From CAYWMP01 sp964459445 (GTDB lineage: Bacteria; Desulfobacterota; DSM-4660; Desulfatiglandales; HGW-15): a DNA stretch of 54,010 bases. This document shows, one piece after another, positions 24,416-33,439 of the stretch (positions within the stretch are counted from its first letter, which is position 1; each line of letters starts with the position of its first letter). The notes beneath the pieces are model-generated. The model had not been told where the DNA came from. It did not search any database and saw nothing but the letters and a program-made list of their open reading frames with translations. The DNA lies in the NCBI GenBank assembly GCA_964459445.1, contig CAYWMP010000014.1:1-54010 (forward strand), written 5' to 3'. A program made the translations under genes and the position numbers.

Positions 24416-25408
24416 TCATTTCAAGGCTTGAACCGCTTCAAAGATATCTTTCTTGACCACACCATCTTTTATGAGTTGATCATAAAACGGCAGCATCTTC
24501 TTCTCGAACTCACTCGTGTTCACTCTCAAAAATACCGCGTTATTGTCTTTTATCATGGCCTGGATATCTGCCTCGGCACGATTCATAACTTCGCCCGCAT
24601 AGACTTTTCCTGCCTCGTTCGCTGCAGAGACAAGGATCTTCTGTTGAGCCGAAGACAATTCTTGCCAGACCTTTTCACTGATGGTCATGGGCCAAGTCTG
24701 CTGGAACTGCTTCAGTTCTGTTACATAAGGGGCTACCTCGGTGAATCGCATACTCCTGACAAGGGATAGAGGCGATGTCACGGCCTGGACCATATTCTGT
24801 TTGATGGCTAAATAGGTTTCCGTCCAGGCAAGAACTACGGGGACTGCGCCCATGTTTTGCCAGCACTTCTTCACCGGTTCATTGGGCCAGATCCTCATCT
24901 TGACGCCCTTGAGGTCGTCAGGGGACAGGATCGGTTTTGAGCTCACAAAGACCCTGTAAGGCCCTCGATCTCCCCTGAATTCCGTTGAGATAAATCGAAT
25001 TCCCTGGGCGATCATCTTATCCCGTGCCTTCTGGAAAACCGAGCTCTTCAAATAGTTCCTGAAATGTTCTCTGTCTTTAAAGAAGTATAGAAGGGTAAGC
25101 ATGCTTAATTCATCCGGTGCCAATTTGGTGTAGTAGCTCAGTGCACCGGAGTAAAGCTCGAGTGTCCCGGTCATTAGATTTTCTATTGAGGTTTGAGGGT
25201 TTCCGAGTTGATCTTGAAGATAGATACGGATTTTTAGATCGCCATTTGATTTTTGTTCAACAATCTTCTTGAATGCCTTTAAAGCGACTGCCTCCGGGCT
25301 GCCGGGGCCCAGTGATTCATTGATCCTAAGGGTCCGGGCCGCTGCTGAATCGAACAAGAAGACAAAAACTCCCACCAGAACCACAAGGCTAATTGAAAAT
25401 CTCTTCAT
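24416..25408 (-). CDS. dctP: TRAP transporter periplasmic solute-binding protein (DctP)
   Basis: 330 residues behind GGGAGGTTAAAAG. The signal peptide MKRFSISLVVLVGVFVFLFD is cleaved near AAA. The DctP fold is marked by ESLGPGSPEAVALKAFKKIV, EQKSNG, then LGNPQTSIENLMTGTLEL, then SKPILSPDDLKGVKMRIWPN, whose Arg is the usual carboxylate-binding residue of TRAP receptors. A carboxylate group on the ligand is therefore likely. It is the first of the three TRAP genes and lies 144 bases after hyuB on the same strand, so TRAP and catabolic genes are probably regulated together. Confidence 0.93.
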   Translation of the reverse strand: MKRFSISLVVLVGVFVFLFDSAAARTLRINESLGPGSPEAVALKAFKKIVEQKSNGDLKIRIYLQDQLGNPQTSIENLMTGTLELYSGALSYYTKLAPDELSMLTLLYFFKDREHFRNYLKSSVFQKARDKMIAQGIRFISTEFRGDRGPYRVFVSSKPILSPDDLKGVKMRIWPNEPVKKCWQNMGAVPVVLAWTETYLAIKQNMVQAVTSPLSLVRSMRFTEVAPYVTELKQFQQTWPMTISEKVWQELSSAQQKILVSAANEAGKVYAGEVMNRAEADIQAMIKDNNAVFLRVNTSEFEKKMLPFYDQLIKDGVVKKDIFEAVQALK

Positions 25409-25552
25409 CTTTTAACCTCCCTTCCATTTGTTTTGCAGGTTTCAGGACCATTCATTGGACAAAAAATTGGATAATTGGTCCCCCTAAAAAGCGATACCCA
25501 ATGCGCCGTCCGTGAAAAGGCGGTTGGATAGACATGACCGTTTCCCTTTGCA

Positions 25553-27277
25553 TCACATCCGCTTGCGGAGGGTTCTTGTCGCATCTCTATCTACCTCCAT
25601 GGTTTCAGGTTCAATCGCGACGCCATACCCCGTCCGTGCTTTGGCCAAACTGATCTTTTCCTCCTTTACATCCTTTAAGACAAGCTCCGGGTCTCGTTCA
25701 AAAGGATCGCCATACCCGGCGCCGCCGGCCATGACATGGCGATATAGATCACCGGTTTTCATCAATTCTGGGCTGGTCAGTAGGACGGGCAGAATCCGGT
25801 TCTCCGTTTCCGGATTAAGGATGTTCCATGACGGGGTGCCTGGTTTTCCTCCGAACAGACCATGGGGGGGATAGGCCCGTTTGTCCGACCGAATTGTCAA
25901 TTGGATGTCATCGACCAGAGCCCTGTACTCCCGTATGATCGACAATCCACCCCTGTATTTTCCAGGCCCGCCCGAATCCCCAACGAACCCATAGCGCTCG
26001 ATTCTGAGCGGGGTATCCATCTCAATGAATTCGATTGGGACATTGGCCTGATTCGCCCCCATATGGGGCACCCCTTCCTGGCCATCGTGAATCGGCCCTC
26101 CTCCCGAGTTTCCCATGAGGGTCTCTACGGACACAAAGGGTTCACCGTCGCAATAACCTCCAAACCCTACCAGCGTTGCCCCACCGCAACCATCTGCTGA
26201 AACCTTTTCCGGCAAGGCTTGAGCCAATGCGCCGAAGAGGCAATCGATCATCCGAAATCCTGTAATACCCCGTGCGCCACAGGCAGCCGGGGAGACCGGA
26301 TTGACGATAGTCCCTTCAGGGGCTTCAACCCCGATGGCGCGAGTATATCCCTGACAATTGGGAAGATCGACTGACATCACCGATCTGAGTGCGGTATATG
26401 ACGCCGCCTTACTAAAGGGCAGAGGTGAGTTGATCCCCCCCTTTACCTGTTTGGAGCTCCCCGTCCAATCAACCAACACGCTATCTCCCTTGATATCGAC
26501 CCTAACATGGAAAACAACTGTCTCCGGGTGTGGGCCAAGGCCATCGATATGGTCCGTAAATTCGTACTCTCCGTCGGGTATTTCACGGAACTCTGACCGA
26601 ACCAATCGCTCAGCATAATCGTGGAGCTCCTCCATGTATGCCCGCATGGTTTCAGCAGTGTAGCGATTGAACAATTCCCGGAAACCGCGCTCACCCGCAT
26701 GACACCCCGCAACCTGAGCATGTAAATCCCCGATGACCTTGTCAGGGACACGAACGTTGATGGCAACGATATCAAGTATGGCCTGATTCACCTGCCCCCG
26801 ATCGTGAAGCTTAAGAAACGGCAGGCGCAGTCCTTCCTGAAATATCTCGCTGGCCCCGAGGGCATTGCTGCCCGGAACGATCCCTCCTACGTCAGTATGG
26901 TGGCAAAGCGTCGTGGCCCACCCCTCCAAGGTATCCTCGATAAAAATGGGTTTAATGATATAGATATCAGGTAAGTGTTGTCCTGACGCGGCGTAAGGAT
27001 CATTGCCGATGAAGATGTCTCCAGGAAAGATCTCACCGCTGTAGATATTGATTAGAAAACGCATCGCGTCAAAAAAGCTTCCCAGATGCAACGGGGTTGT
27101 GAGGCCCTGGGCAAGTGTTTGCCCTTTGGCATCACATATGGCAGTGGAAAAATCCAGGGCATCCCTCACAATGGTCGAATAGGCCGAGCGCATGAGGATC
27201 AAGGCCATTTCATCGGCGATACTGTCAAAACCGTTTTTGAGTACTTCAAGCAGTGCCGGATCAATATCTCTACCCAT
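25553..27277 (-). CDS. hyuB: Hydantoinase B / oxoprolinase-type subunit
   Basis: 574 residues, normal for HyuB. It begins MGRDIDPALLEVLKNGFDSI, then ADEMALILMRSAYSTIVRDA, then LDFSTAICDAKGQTLAQG, the classic N-terminus, and includes PGDIFIGNDPYAASGQHLPD and, near the middle, GGGGPI-like and GGPGKYRGGL motifs. With HyuA it makes an ATP-dependent ring-opening amidohydrolase (hydantoins, N-methylhydantoin, 5-oxoproline) or, in related families, a carboxylase. It is separated from hyuA by only six bases. No acetone-carboxylase gamma-type third subunit is present, which favours the amidohydrolase reading. Confidence 0.95.
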   Translation of the reverse strand: MGRDIDPALLEVLKNGFDSIADEMALILMRSAYSTIVRDALDFSTAICDAKGQTLAQGLTTPLHLGSFFDAMRFLINIYSGEIFPGDIFIGNDPYAASGQHLPDIYIIKPIFIEDTLEGWATTLCHHTDVGGIVPGSNALGASEIFQEGLRLPFLKLHDRGQVNQAILDIVAINVRVPDKVIGDLHAQVAGCHAGERGFRELFNRYTAETMRAYMEELHDYAERLVRSEFREIPDGEYEFTDHIDGLGPHPETVVFHVRVDIKGDSVLVDWTGSSKQVKGGINSPLPFSKAASYTALRSVMSVDLPNCQGYTRAIGVEAPEGTIVNPVSPAACGARGITGFRMIDCLFGALAQALPEKVSADGCGGATLVGFGGYCDGEPFVSVETLMGNSGGGPIHDGQEGVPHMGANQANVPIEFIEMDTPLRIERYGFVGDSGGPGKYRGGLSIIREYRALVDDIQLTIRSDKRAYPPHGLFGGKPGTPSWNILNPETENRILPVLLTSPELMKTGDLYRHVMAGGAGYGDPFERDPELVLKDVKEEKISLAKARTGYGVAIEPETMEVDRDATRTLRKRM

Positions 27278-27283
27278 TGCCTT

Positions 27284-29389
27284 TTACTCCGCCCCATGAC
27301 TATCGATCACAACATTTCCCCATTTATCCAAAGCTGCACGGGAAGTCGGATTAATCACGATAGTGCCCTCATATTCTTCGATTATCATCGGTCCCTGTCG
27401 AGGACCCTTTGATAGAACTCCGCGAGTGTCAAAGACTGGTGTGTCCAACAGTCCCACATCGGGACCGAAGTAGGCCTTACGGGATATTTCTTCGGACGCC
27501 TCACTTTGGATGACGGAATCCTGCTGACCCCATCCTGTTTGGGCCGGATCATCCATACGCAATGGAGACCCCGTTACACGGAGGCTGACGGTTTCCTTGC
27601 TTTGTCCTGGAAAATGGTGTCCGTAGGTTTTATGATGTTCATTTTCGAAGTCTTTCTCTATCTTCTCCAGCTCATGCTGCGCAATTTGGCCGCATGAAAC
27701 TGGAATAGTCAGTTCGTAGGCCTGTCCCGAATAACGCACATCCGCAAAACGACTGAATACGACTTCGTGGGATTCTGCCCCCAATTCAGACAGGATCTCT
27801 CTTTCCAGTAACTCATAAAGGTTTTTGATGTCTTCAAGCGAAATGCTATGGATCTTATGGATAAATGCCCGGGATCGACTGACCTCAATCTTGGCAAACA
27901 GGAGCCCTAGGGCACTAAACACCCCGGCCACGGGTGGGATCACAATCTGCTTTATCCTAAGCCCTTTGGCCAGCTCGCTCGCGTGAACGCCACCGTTACC
28001 GCCAAAAGCAAACAGCACAAAATCCCGGGGATCACGTCCTCGATAGGTGGATACCGCTTTAATCGCACGCACCATAGTCGCATTGGATACCGTGTGAACA
28101 CCGAATGCCGCCTCATACAGATCCTTCTTCATGGGAACCGCGACCCTGCTCCGAATTACATTGAAGGCCTTTTGAGCATCAATCGGTACTGAGCCTCGAG
28201 CGATGGATTCCGGATTGATGTACCCCAGCACAACGTTTGCATCTGTCACGGTGGGTTCCTGTCCTCCAAGGGAATAACAGACAGGACCGGGATCGGCGCC
28301 TGCGCTATGAGGACCGACTTTCATCACCCCTGCCCTATCAAACCAGACCAAGCTGCCCCCACCTGCCCCCACCTCCGAAATATCGATCACCGGCAATTTG
28401 AGGGCATACCCGCCCCCTTTGACCAGGCGGCTGCTGAGTGAAATGCCCCCGCCGACCTCGTATTCATCGGTTTTAATCACACGGCCATCCTCAACCATTG
28501 AAGCCTTGGCTGTCGTGCCGCCCATATCAAAGGTGATGATATTGGAGTATCCGGTTATCCGACCAAGGTCTGCTGCCCCGATGACCCCGGCTGCTGGACC
28601 GCACTCCACGATCTCTGCAGGTCGCTGCAGCACCGTATTGGCCTCAAGAACGCCTCCGCCTGATTGCATGACAAGTAGCCGTCCCTTCACCCCCACTGCC
28701 TTTAGCTGCTCGACCAGAGAATGGATGTAAGACCCAACTGGCGGTCCAAGGTAGGCATTGATGACCGTTGTACTCGTGCGTTCGTACTCGCGGATTTCGG
28801 GGAGAACTTCGCTCGACAGGGTAATAAAAAGATTTGGCAGGCTCTCCCTCAACATTTGCCCTACGACCCGCTCATGCTCGGCATTGGCAAAGGAATTGAT
28901 GAAGGAGACAGCTACCGCCTCTATATTTTGCCCTTTGATCTTCTCAACAGCCCAATACACGTCATCCTTGTTCAACGGCTGGATGATAGTCCCATCCGAT
29001 GCAACTCTTTCCATCACCTCAAGCCGCCACCGACGCGGGGCCAGGGGTTCCGGTTTGGTCCAGAATAGGTCATAGAGTCGAGGCATTCGAATTCGACGCA
29101 GTTCCAAAACATCCCGAAATCCCTTGGTTGTGATCAATGCCGTTTTGGCCCCCTTTGCCTCTAAGATGGCATTGGTGGCCACAGTGCAGCCGTGAAGCAC
29201 TTCGGAGATTTTCCCTAGGGGGATCTTGATGTCTCCCATCAACTCGGTGATCCCCTCTTTGACCGCTAAAGAGTAATCATTTGGAGTTGAGAGCAGCTTT
29301 TTGGTAGCAACGGCGCCGTCTTGATTCACGAGCGCCACGTCCGTGAAAGTACCCCCGATATCCGCTGCGATACGGTAGCCTGTTTGCAT
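27284..29389 (-). CDS. hyuA: Hydantoinase A / oxoprolinase-type subunit
   Basis: 701 residues, normal for HyuA. The ASKHA-type ATPase fold is shown by ADIGGTFTDVALV at the N-terminus, NIITFDMGGTTAKASMVEDG in the middle and FAFGGNGGVHASELAKGLRI toward the end. It supplies ATP-dependent activation of the cyclic amide carbonyl for HyuB. Substrate candidates from context are hydantoin, N-methylhydantoin or another cyclic imide; the next gene upstream is a methyltransferase, which makes an N-methylated ring attractive but unproven. The gap to that methyltransferase gene is 15 bases. Confidence 0.95.
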   Translation of the reverse strand: MQTGYRIAADIGGTFTDVALVNQDGAVATKKLLSTPNDYSLAVKEGITELMGDIKIPLGKISEVLHGCTVATNAILEAKGAKTALITTKGFRDVLELRRIRMPRLYDLFWTKPEPLAPRRWRLEVMERVASDGTIIQPLNKDDVYWAVEKIKGQNIEAVAVSFINSFANAEHERVVGQMLRESLPNLFITLSSEVLPEIREYERTSTTVINAYLGPPVGSYIHSLVEQLKAVGVKGRLLVMQSGGGVLEANTVLQRPAEIVECGPAAGVIGAADLGRITGYSNIITFDMGGTTAKASMVEDGRVIKTDEYEVGGGISLSSRLVKGGGYALKLPVIDISEVGAGGGSLVWFDRAGVMKVGPHSAGADPGPVCYSLGGQEPTVTDANVVLGYINPESIARGSVPIDAQKAFNVIRSRVAVPMKKDLYEAAFGVHTVSNATMVRAIKAVSTYRGRDPRDFVLFAFGGNGGVHASELAKGLRIKQIVIPPVAGVFSALGLLFAKIEVSRSRAFIHKIHSISLEDIKNLYELLEREILSELGAESHEVVFSRFADVRYSGQAYELTIPVSCGQIAQHELEKIEKDFENEHHKTYGHHFPGQSKETVSLRVTGSPLRMDDPAQTGWGQQDSVIQSEASEEISRKAYFGPDVGLLDTPVFDTRGVLSKGPRQGPMIIEEYEGTIVINPTSRAALDKWGNVVIDSHGAE

Positions 29390-29404
29390 TTGAGGGATTT
29401 TTCC

Positions 29405-30286
29405 TTATCCTTTTACCGCTGAAGATAATTTTCCGTAGTGTTCCAGGGTTGTACCGCAACAGCCTCCAACAAGCTTCGCGCCGGCATCAATCCAGTCCGG
29501 AACAACCGCAGCTAGCTCATCTGGCGTAGCGGGGTATACCGTCTCTCCATCAATAAGATCCGGCAGTCCGGCATCAGGTTGGCACCCGATAAATCGATCC
29601 GTTGAATCAGCGATCTCCCTGATGATTTCTGTGCCTTCGGGATAACTCCACTTGCCACATATGGCGCCTACGACATCAGCCCCAGCCTCTTCCAGCATCG
29701 CAGTCGCCTTCTTTGTGTCATAGCCCATCATGGTGCGGTACCCTTTTTTCATTTTGTAATAGGTATTATGGGCAATGATTGGAAGCCCTGTGAGTTCTTT
29801 TGCGGCTTGGATGGCAATCGCCATGGATTCCTGATGATTGCCTGATATGTGTAGGATATCAACTCCGCCATCGGCCAAGGCCATTATCTGTTCTTTATAG
29901 CCTTCATAGACGAATTCGGGTGTGTAAGAACCGTATGGCTCGAGAAAATCGGGATTAGAGCCTGAAATATTTCCTACCACATAGAATTCTTTTGGTGTGA
30001 CTTCCCTTGCAAGCTGCGCTGACTTGAAGTTGAACTCATGGACTTTGTCCTGCAAGTTAAACGGTGCAGACCGGAATAGGGAACTGGCCTGGGTGGCGGT
30101 ATGTCCCATGTCGCACCCGGCATCATAGGACTTGATAAGGGCCTCCTGGTATTCCTCAGGATGTGCAAGCACCCATTCCGACAGATGGGACTCCAGATCC
30201 TTGCCCCAGTCCATAAGCAGCGTCTGCATGGGGGCGTATAGAATCAGTACCTCGGATTCAATTCTTTCCAAAAATTCATTTGCCAT
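29405..30286 (-). CDS. Homocysteine S-methyltransferase-family protein (corrinoid-linked)
   Basis: 293 residues of the homocysteine/pterin-type zinc methyltransferase barrel. The three zinc cysteines are present: Cys210 in VVGAICGKW, and Cys276 and Cys277 in LVGGCCGTT. The usual GxNC context of the first cysteine is altered to GAIC. In anaerobes stand-alone members of this family next to corrinoid proteins act as substrate:corrinoid methyltransferases rather than methionine synthases. It is 52 bases after the corrinoid-protein gene and 15 before hyuA, so it belongs to the same operon. The methyl donor is not identifiable. No second methyltransferase (to tetrahydrofolate) or RamA-type activase is present in the window. 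Confidence 0.88.
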   Translation of the reverse strand: MANEFLERIESEVLILYAPMQTLLMDWGKDLESHLSEWVLAHPEEYQEALIKSYDAGCDMGHTATQASSLFRSAPFNLQDKVHEFNFKSAQLAREVTPKEFYVVGNISGSNPDFLEPYGSYTPEFVYEGYKEQIMALADGGVDILHISGNHQESMAIAIQAAKELTGLPIIAHNTYYKMKKGYRTMMGYDTKKATAMLEEAGADVVGAICGKWSYPEGTEIIREIADSTDRFIGCQPDAGLPDLIDGETVYPATPDELAAVVPDWIDAGAKLVGGCCGTTLEHYGKLSSAVKG

Positions 30287-30338
30287 TTGGACCTCCCGAA
30301 TTTTCTCCTATCAGTGGCTGTCATCTGTACTGGGTTGG

Positions 30339-30977
30339 TTAGGCGGGTGTTATGAGCTCCTTTGCTTTTACGGCGGCTGCACCTGCGTTGTGTGCAAAAC
30401 CGTCGGCTCCGATCTCATCGGCGAAACGCTGTGTAACACAAGCCCCGCCAATCAGGGTCTTGATTTTCCCACCTATACCGTTCCTTTCCATGGCTTCGAC
30501 CACGGTTCCCATGTAACCCATGGTCGTTGTCAGCAGTGCTGACATAGCAATGATCTTCGCTTCTTCATCGACAGCCCTTGCGATGAAATCCTCGGCCAAA
30601 ACATTCTCACCAATATCGATCACATTAAAGCCAACTCCTCGAAGCATAATGCTCACAAGATTTTTTCCCAGGTTGTGAATATCGCCCTTCACGGTACCGA
30701 AGACAATATTTCCCAATTCCCGTTCGCCGGTATCTTCCCAAAAGGGGGTTAGAACATCGACCCCTGATTGCATGGCTTTTGCAGCCAGAAGGACTTCGGG
30801 GATATACATCTCCTCGTCTTTAAAAAGCCCCCCAACAACATCCATCCCAGCGAACAGGCCTTGATTCAGAATCACATCGGGAGATTTTCCTTCATCGACC
30901 GCTCTCTGAACAAGGCCACCGGTCTCCTGAAACTTTCCCTGAACGATTTTTTTCTCGATTTCCTTTAGAATGTCCAT
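30339..30977 (-). CDS. Corrinoid (cobalamin-binding) methyl carrier protein
   Basis: 212 residues, the size of MtbC/MtmC/MttC-type proteins. Residues about 1-85 are the helical cap (methionine-synthase B12-binding module 1), and about 88-212 the Rossmann-like domain with Asp99-x-His101-x-x-Gly104 (GDIHNLGKN), where His101 is the lower cobalt ligand, then Ser146 in SALLTTT and GG at 177-178 in IGGACVT. It shuttles a methyl group between the neighbouring methyltransferase and a partner elsewhere. Its start overlaps the end of the GntR gene by 13 bases, so the regulator heads the operon. Confidence 0.93.
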   Translation of the reverse strand: MDILKEIEKKIVQGKFQETGGLVQRAVDEGKSPDVILNQGLFAGMDVVGGLFKDEEMYIPEVLLAAKAMQSGVDVLTPFWEDTGERELGNIVFGTVKGDIHNLGKNLVSIMLRGVGFNVIDIGENVLAEDFIARAVDEEAKIIAMSALLTTTMGYMGTVVEAMERNGIGGKIKTLIGGACVTQRFADEIGADGFAHNAGAAAVKAKELITPA

Positions 30978-31723
30978 CCATCCACTCCTTTGCTTGATGT
31001 AATGATGCGCTGTTTTTGTTCAGCACTTTCTGCAAAAAAGGCTGAAATTCTCTTCTGCCCAGAGGCCAGATGATCTCTGTAGGCGGTTCTCAATTTTCCC
31101 AAATCCTTGATTTTCAACATCTCAATGAGTTCTCGATGTTGTTCCTGGATCATTTTGTAATAGGATTTATAGGGAGTTCCCTTCACCTTGCCCAAGGGAA
31201 GTGAAAGGGCAAAAGCAAGACGCAACTCTTCGCAATAGAGTCGTTCAAGCAAATCATCGAGGTAGTCATTCTTCGCTATCTTCGCCATCTGTCTATGAAA
31301 CGAGGCATTCAGCTTGGCAAAGTTTGGGATGTCCCCCTTTTTGATCGATTGATCCATCTGTCGATAAATGGTCTCTAAGGTATGAAGGATCTCTCTGTAA
31401 TCATCGTCCGGATCTGCGAGAGCGAAGATCACATCCCCCATATGATAGAGCATAAGGAATAAATCCTTTGCCGATTTGAGGGTAAGCTCTTTAACATAAG
31501 TGGCATTGGATCCGTAGCTAACGATAAGCCCTTCCGAAACCAGCATCTTGATAGCCTCCCTAACCGGTGTCCGGCCCAGTTTAAGTTTTTCCATCAAGAT
31601 TTGCTCTTCGAGTTTCATGCCCGGGGCAAATTCCATGGTAACGATCTTTTCTTTTAGGAGTTCGTAAGCTTGAACAACTAAAGGCTTTTTCCCACCAGGC
31701 TTTTTCTTGCTGATGACTTTCAC
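30965..31723 (-). CDS. GntR-family (FadR/FCD) transcriptional regulator
   Basis: 252 residues. The N-terminal winged helix reads VVQAYELLKEKIVTMEFAPG, MKLEEQ, then LGRTPVREAIKMLVSEGLIV. The C-terminal helical domain (about 95-230) resembles FCD, with FAKLNASFHRQMAKIAKNDY carrying the metal-type His. Such proteins bind a carboxylate inducer and usually repress their own operon. It is the first gene of the run that continues with the corrinoid protein, methyltransferase, hyuA, hyuB and the TRAP genes, so it probably controls them all. The basic N-terminal tail (KVISKKKPGGKKP) is longer than usual. Confidence 0.9.
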   Translation of the reverse strand: MKVISKKKPGGKKPLVVQAYELLKEKIVTMEFAPGMKLEEQILMEKLKLGRTPVREAIKMLVSEGLIVSYGSNATYVKELTLKSAKDLFLMLYHMGDVIFALADPDDDYREILHTLETIYRQMDQSIKKGDIPNFAKLNASFHRQMAKIAKNDYLDDLLERLYCEELRLAFALSLPLGKVKGTPYKSYYKMIQEQHRELIEMLKIKDLGKLRTAYRDHLASGQKRISAFFAESAEQKQRIITSSKGVDGWTF

Positions 31724-31828
31724 GTTATTATCACCTATTCCCTTTCCCTATTCGCAGGCATGTAGGCATTTTCGTTTAGGACGCAATTTGTGTGAAATAT
31801 CAAAAGGCTCGCGCGCGAAAAATCTATT

Positions 31829-32004
31829 ACCTGAATTTTGCATGAGGTACCGTAGCGAGGTGCGGAAATCCTTAGGGAAACGCGATGTTGCAGTCATTTT
31901 GGACCGCAGGCATATTCACCAATATGGAGAGGACCAAAATGGCGAAACAAGCGTTGTAGCAAGGATTTCCACGCCGCAGTAGATAACTCATGCAAAATTC
32001 AGGT
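31829..32004. repeat. Fold-back element with 18-bp perfect inverted ends
   Basis: ACCTGAATTTTGCATGAG (31829-31846) is exactly the reverse complement of 31987-32004. Inside, further arms pair: GTGCGGAAATCCTT with AAGGATTTCCACGCC, and CATTTTGGACC with GGACCAAAATGG, so most of the 176 bp folds into one long imperfect hairpin. ATT flanks both sides and may be a 3-bp target duplication. No gene lies within. It sits one base beyond the stop codon of the D-threonine-aldolase-type gene, between it and the GntR gene. Confidence 0.7.
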
Positions 32005-32005
32005 A

Positions 32006-33097
32006 TTAATAGGATGCACTTCCCGAAACCATGCTCATGCTTGTGATGAGTTGACCGTCCTTCATGGCTATATAGCGGTCGTAAAGGGGGATGGTCGTGC
32101 AACCGTGACTTGGGACGAGCTCAACCGTATCCCCTATATCAATTTCAGTATCTGCATTTGTTATAGTGAGTTTTCCATGTTCCTCGTTTAGGGCTTCAAT
32201 TTGCAGATTCTTGTGGCTGATTATCCGTGGAAGACCATGATCTGTCGAAATCGCTTTTAGACCGGCATCAATGATAGCTCTACTTTTCTCCGGGCGGCTC
32301 ACGATCGTTGAAAGGACAGTGATTGCTTGCTCAAAGTGAATGTCGTGTTTTGCATTCCAGTCATCCATGGTTACGTAGGAACCCGGTTGAATATCGGTTA
32401 TGCCTGGGCAACAACCGGAAACTCTGTATGTATTCGAGCCTCCTGCACTAATTACGGGGACAATGAATCCGATTTTCTCGAGGTGTTCCTTTGTGGAAAC
32501 GAGTAACGCGTTTCTTTTCTTGCAGTTTTTTGTCTTTTCTTCTTCATCCATGTTGAATAAGCCGCCCTCATATCCCATGAGTCCTTGGAAGGAGATCCCT
32601 TTAAGACTTCCGATGGCTTTCACAAACTCTATGGTGCGGTCCCCGGGAAGAATCCCGCATCTATTAATACCCACATCAATCTCGACGAGCACATCAAGCT
32701 TGCCCCCTTCCCTTTCCGCGGCCATCGACAGTTCTTTGGCATTATTGAAGTCGTCTATGCAAACCATGACATGGGCGATATGGGAGAGCGCCGCTAGTTC
32801 CCGGATCTTCGCTTCGCCAACCACTTGATTCGCTATGAGAACATTTTCAATGCCAGCCTCTATGAATCCTTTGGCATCTTGGAGTTTGGCACAGGTGATT
32901 CCAATGGCGCCTGCGCGGATCTGGCGATGTGCAATCCAGGGAAGCTTATGTGTTTTGGCATGGGGACGAAGGTCACATTTCAGATCTGAAAAGAATTCGG
33001 CCATCTTTTCAATGTTTCGATTCACCGCATCCACATCCATCAAAAGGCAGGGGGTCGGAAGCTCGTGCTTATTTTTTGCCGCCAATTCCCGGAACAT
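32006..33097 (-). CDS. D-threonine aldolase / D-serine dehydratase-type PLP enzyme
   Basis: 363 residues from ATG 33097, which has AAAGGA four bases upstream; an ATG at 33121 would add eight residues. A fold-type III (alanine racemase-like) PLP enzyme: the cofactor lysine is in LRPHAKTHKLP, and the barrel ends with GGSNTYRVSG. The C-terminal metal site appears as VELVPSHGCTTIPLYDRY, where His and Cys match the divalent-metal ligands of D-threonine aldolase and eukaryotic-type D-serine dehydratase. Products would be glycine plus acetaldehyde, or a keto acid plus ammonia. It is in front of the GntR operon, separated by the fold-back element, and may have its own promoter with the 11-bp repeats at 33209. 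Confidence 0.88.
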   Translation of the reverse strand: MFRELAAKNKHELPTPCLLMDVDAVNRNIEKMAEFFSDLKCDLRPHAKTHKLPWIAHRQIRAGAIGITCAKLQDAKGFIEAGIENVLIANQVVGEAKIRELAALSHIAHVMVCIDDFNNAKELSMAAEREGGKLDVLVEIDVGINRCGILPGDRTIEFVKAIGSLKGISFQGLMGYEGGLFNMDEEEKTKNCKKRNALLVSTKEHLEKIGFIVPVISAGGSNTYRVSGCCPGITDIQPGSYVTMDDWNAKHDIHFEQAITVLSTIVSRPEKSRAIIDAGLKAISTDHGLPRIISHKNLQIEALNEEHGKLTITNADTEIDIGDTVELVPSHGCTTIPLYDRYIAMKDGQLITSMSMVSGSASY

Positions 33098-33208
33098 TGA
33101 GTCCTTTCTCTCCGCCGGCATTCCACATTCAAAGGTGAAGGTCCCTGCGTTTAAAAGCGAAGGATTCAGGCACTTATCCTCATGTAATTTTTAGTACTCA
33201 TGAAATCC

Positions 33209-33241
33209 ATATATGTCAAATATATGTTAGATATATGCTTG
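33209..33241. promoter_or_regulatory. Three tandem 11-bp ATATATG repeats
   Basis: ATATATGTCAA, ATATATGTTAG and ATATATGCTTG start at 33209, 33220 and 33231, exactly 11 bp apart, close to one helical turn. They lie about 110 bases before the D-threonine-aldolase-type gene (minus strand) and about 200 before the hydrolase gene (plus strand). The phasing suggests a regulator binding one DNA face, or promoter -10-like AT elements. The protein is unknown. Confidence 0.4.
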
Positions 33242-33439
33242 TCAAGCTTTTTTTTCTGATGCACCCCTATTTCTTAGTCAATTATTCGATTTCCGATACA
33301 AAGGTGTTGACATGATATCGTTGGAATGAATATGAGATCTTTGTGAGTTGGAAGGGTTCCTGCGCTAGGGCATTTACGGGATTGCGTGAGTGCCGGGTTT
33401 CATTCTTGAAAGACGTTTAAGTCAAAGAGGTAGGTGACC

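Noticed and set aside
25553..29389. HyuA/HyuB as acetone or acetophenone carboxylase
   Set aside because: No small third subunit is present and the neighbours are methyl-transfer and TRAP genes; the hydantoinase/oxoprolinase reading is simpler.
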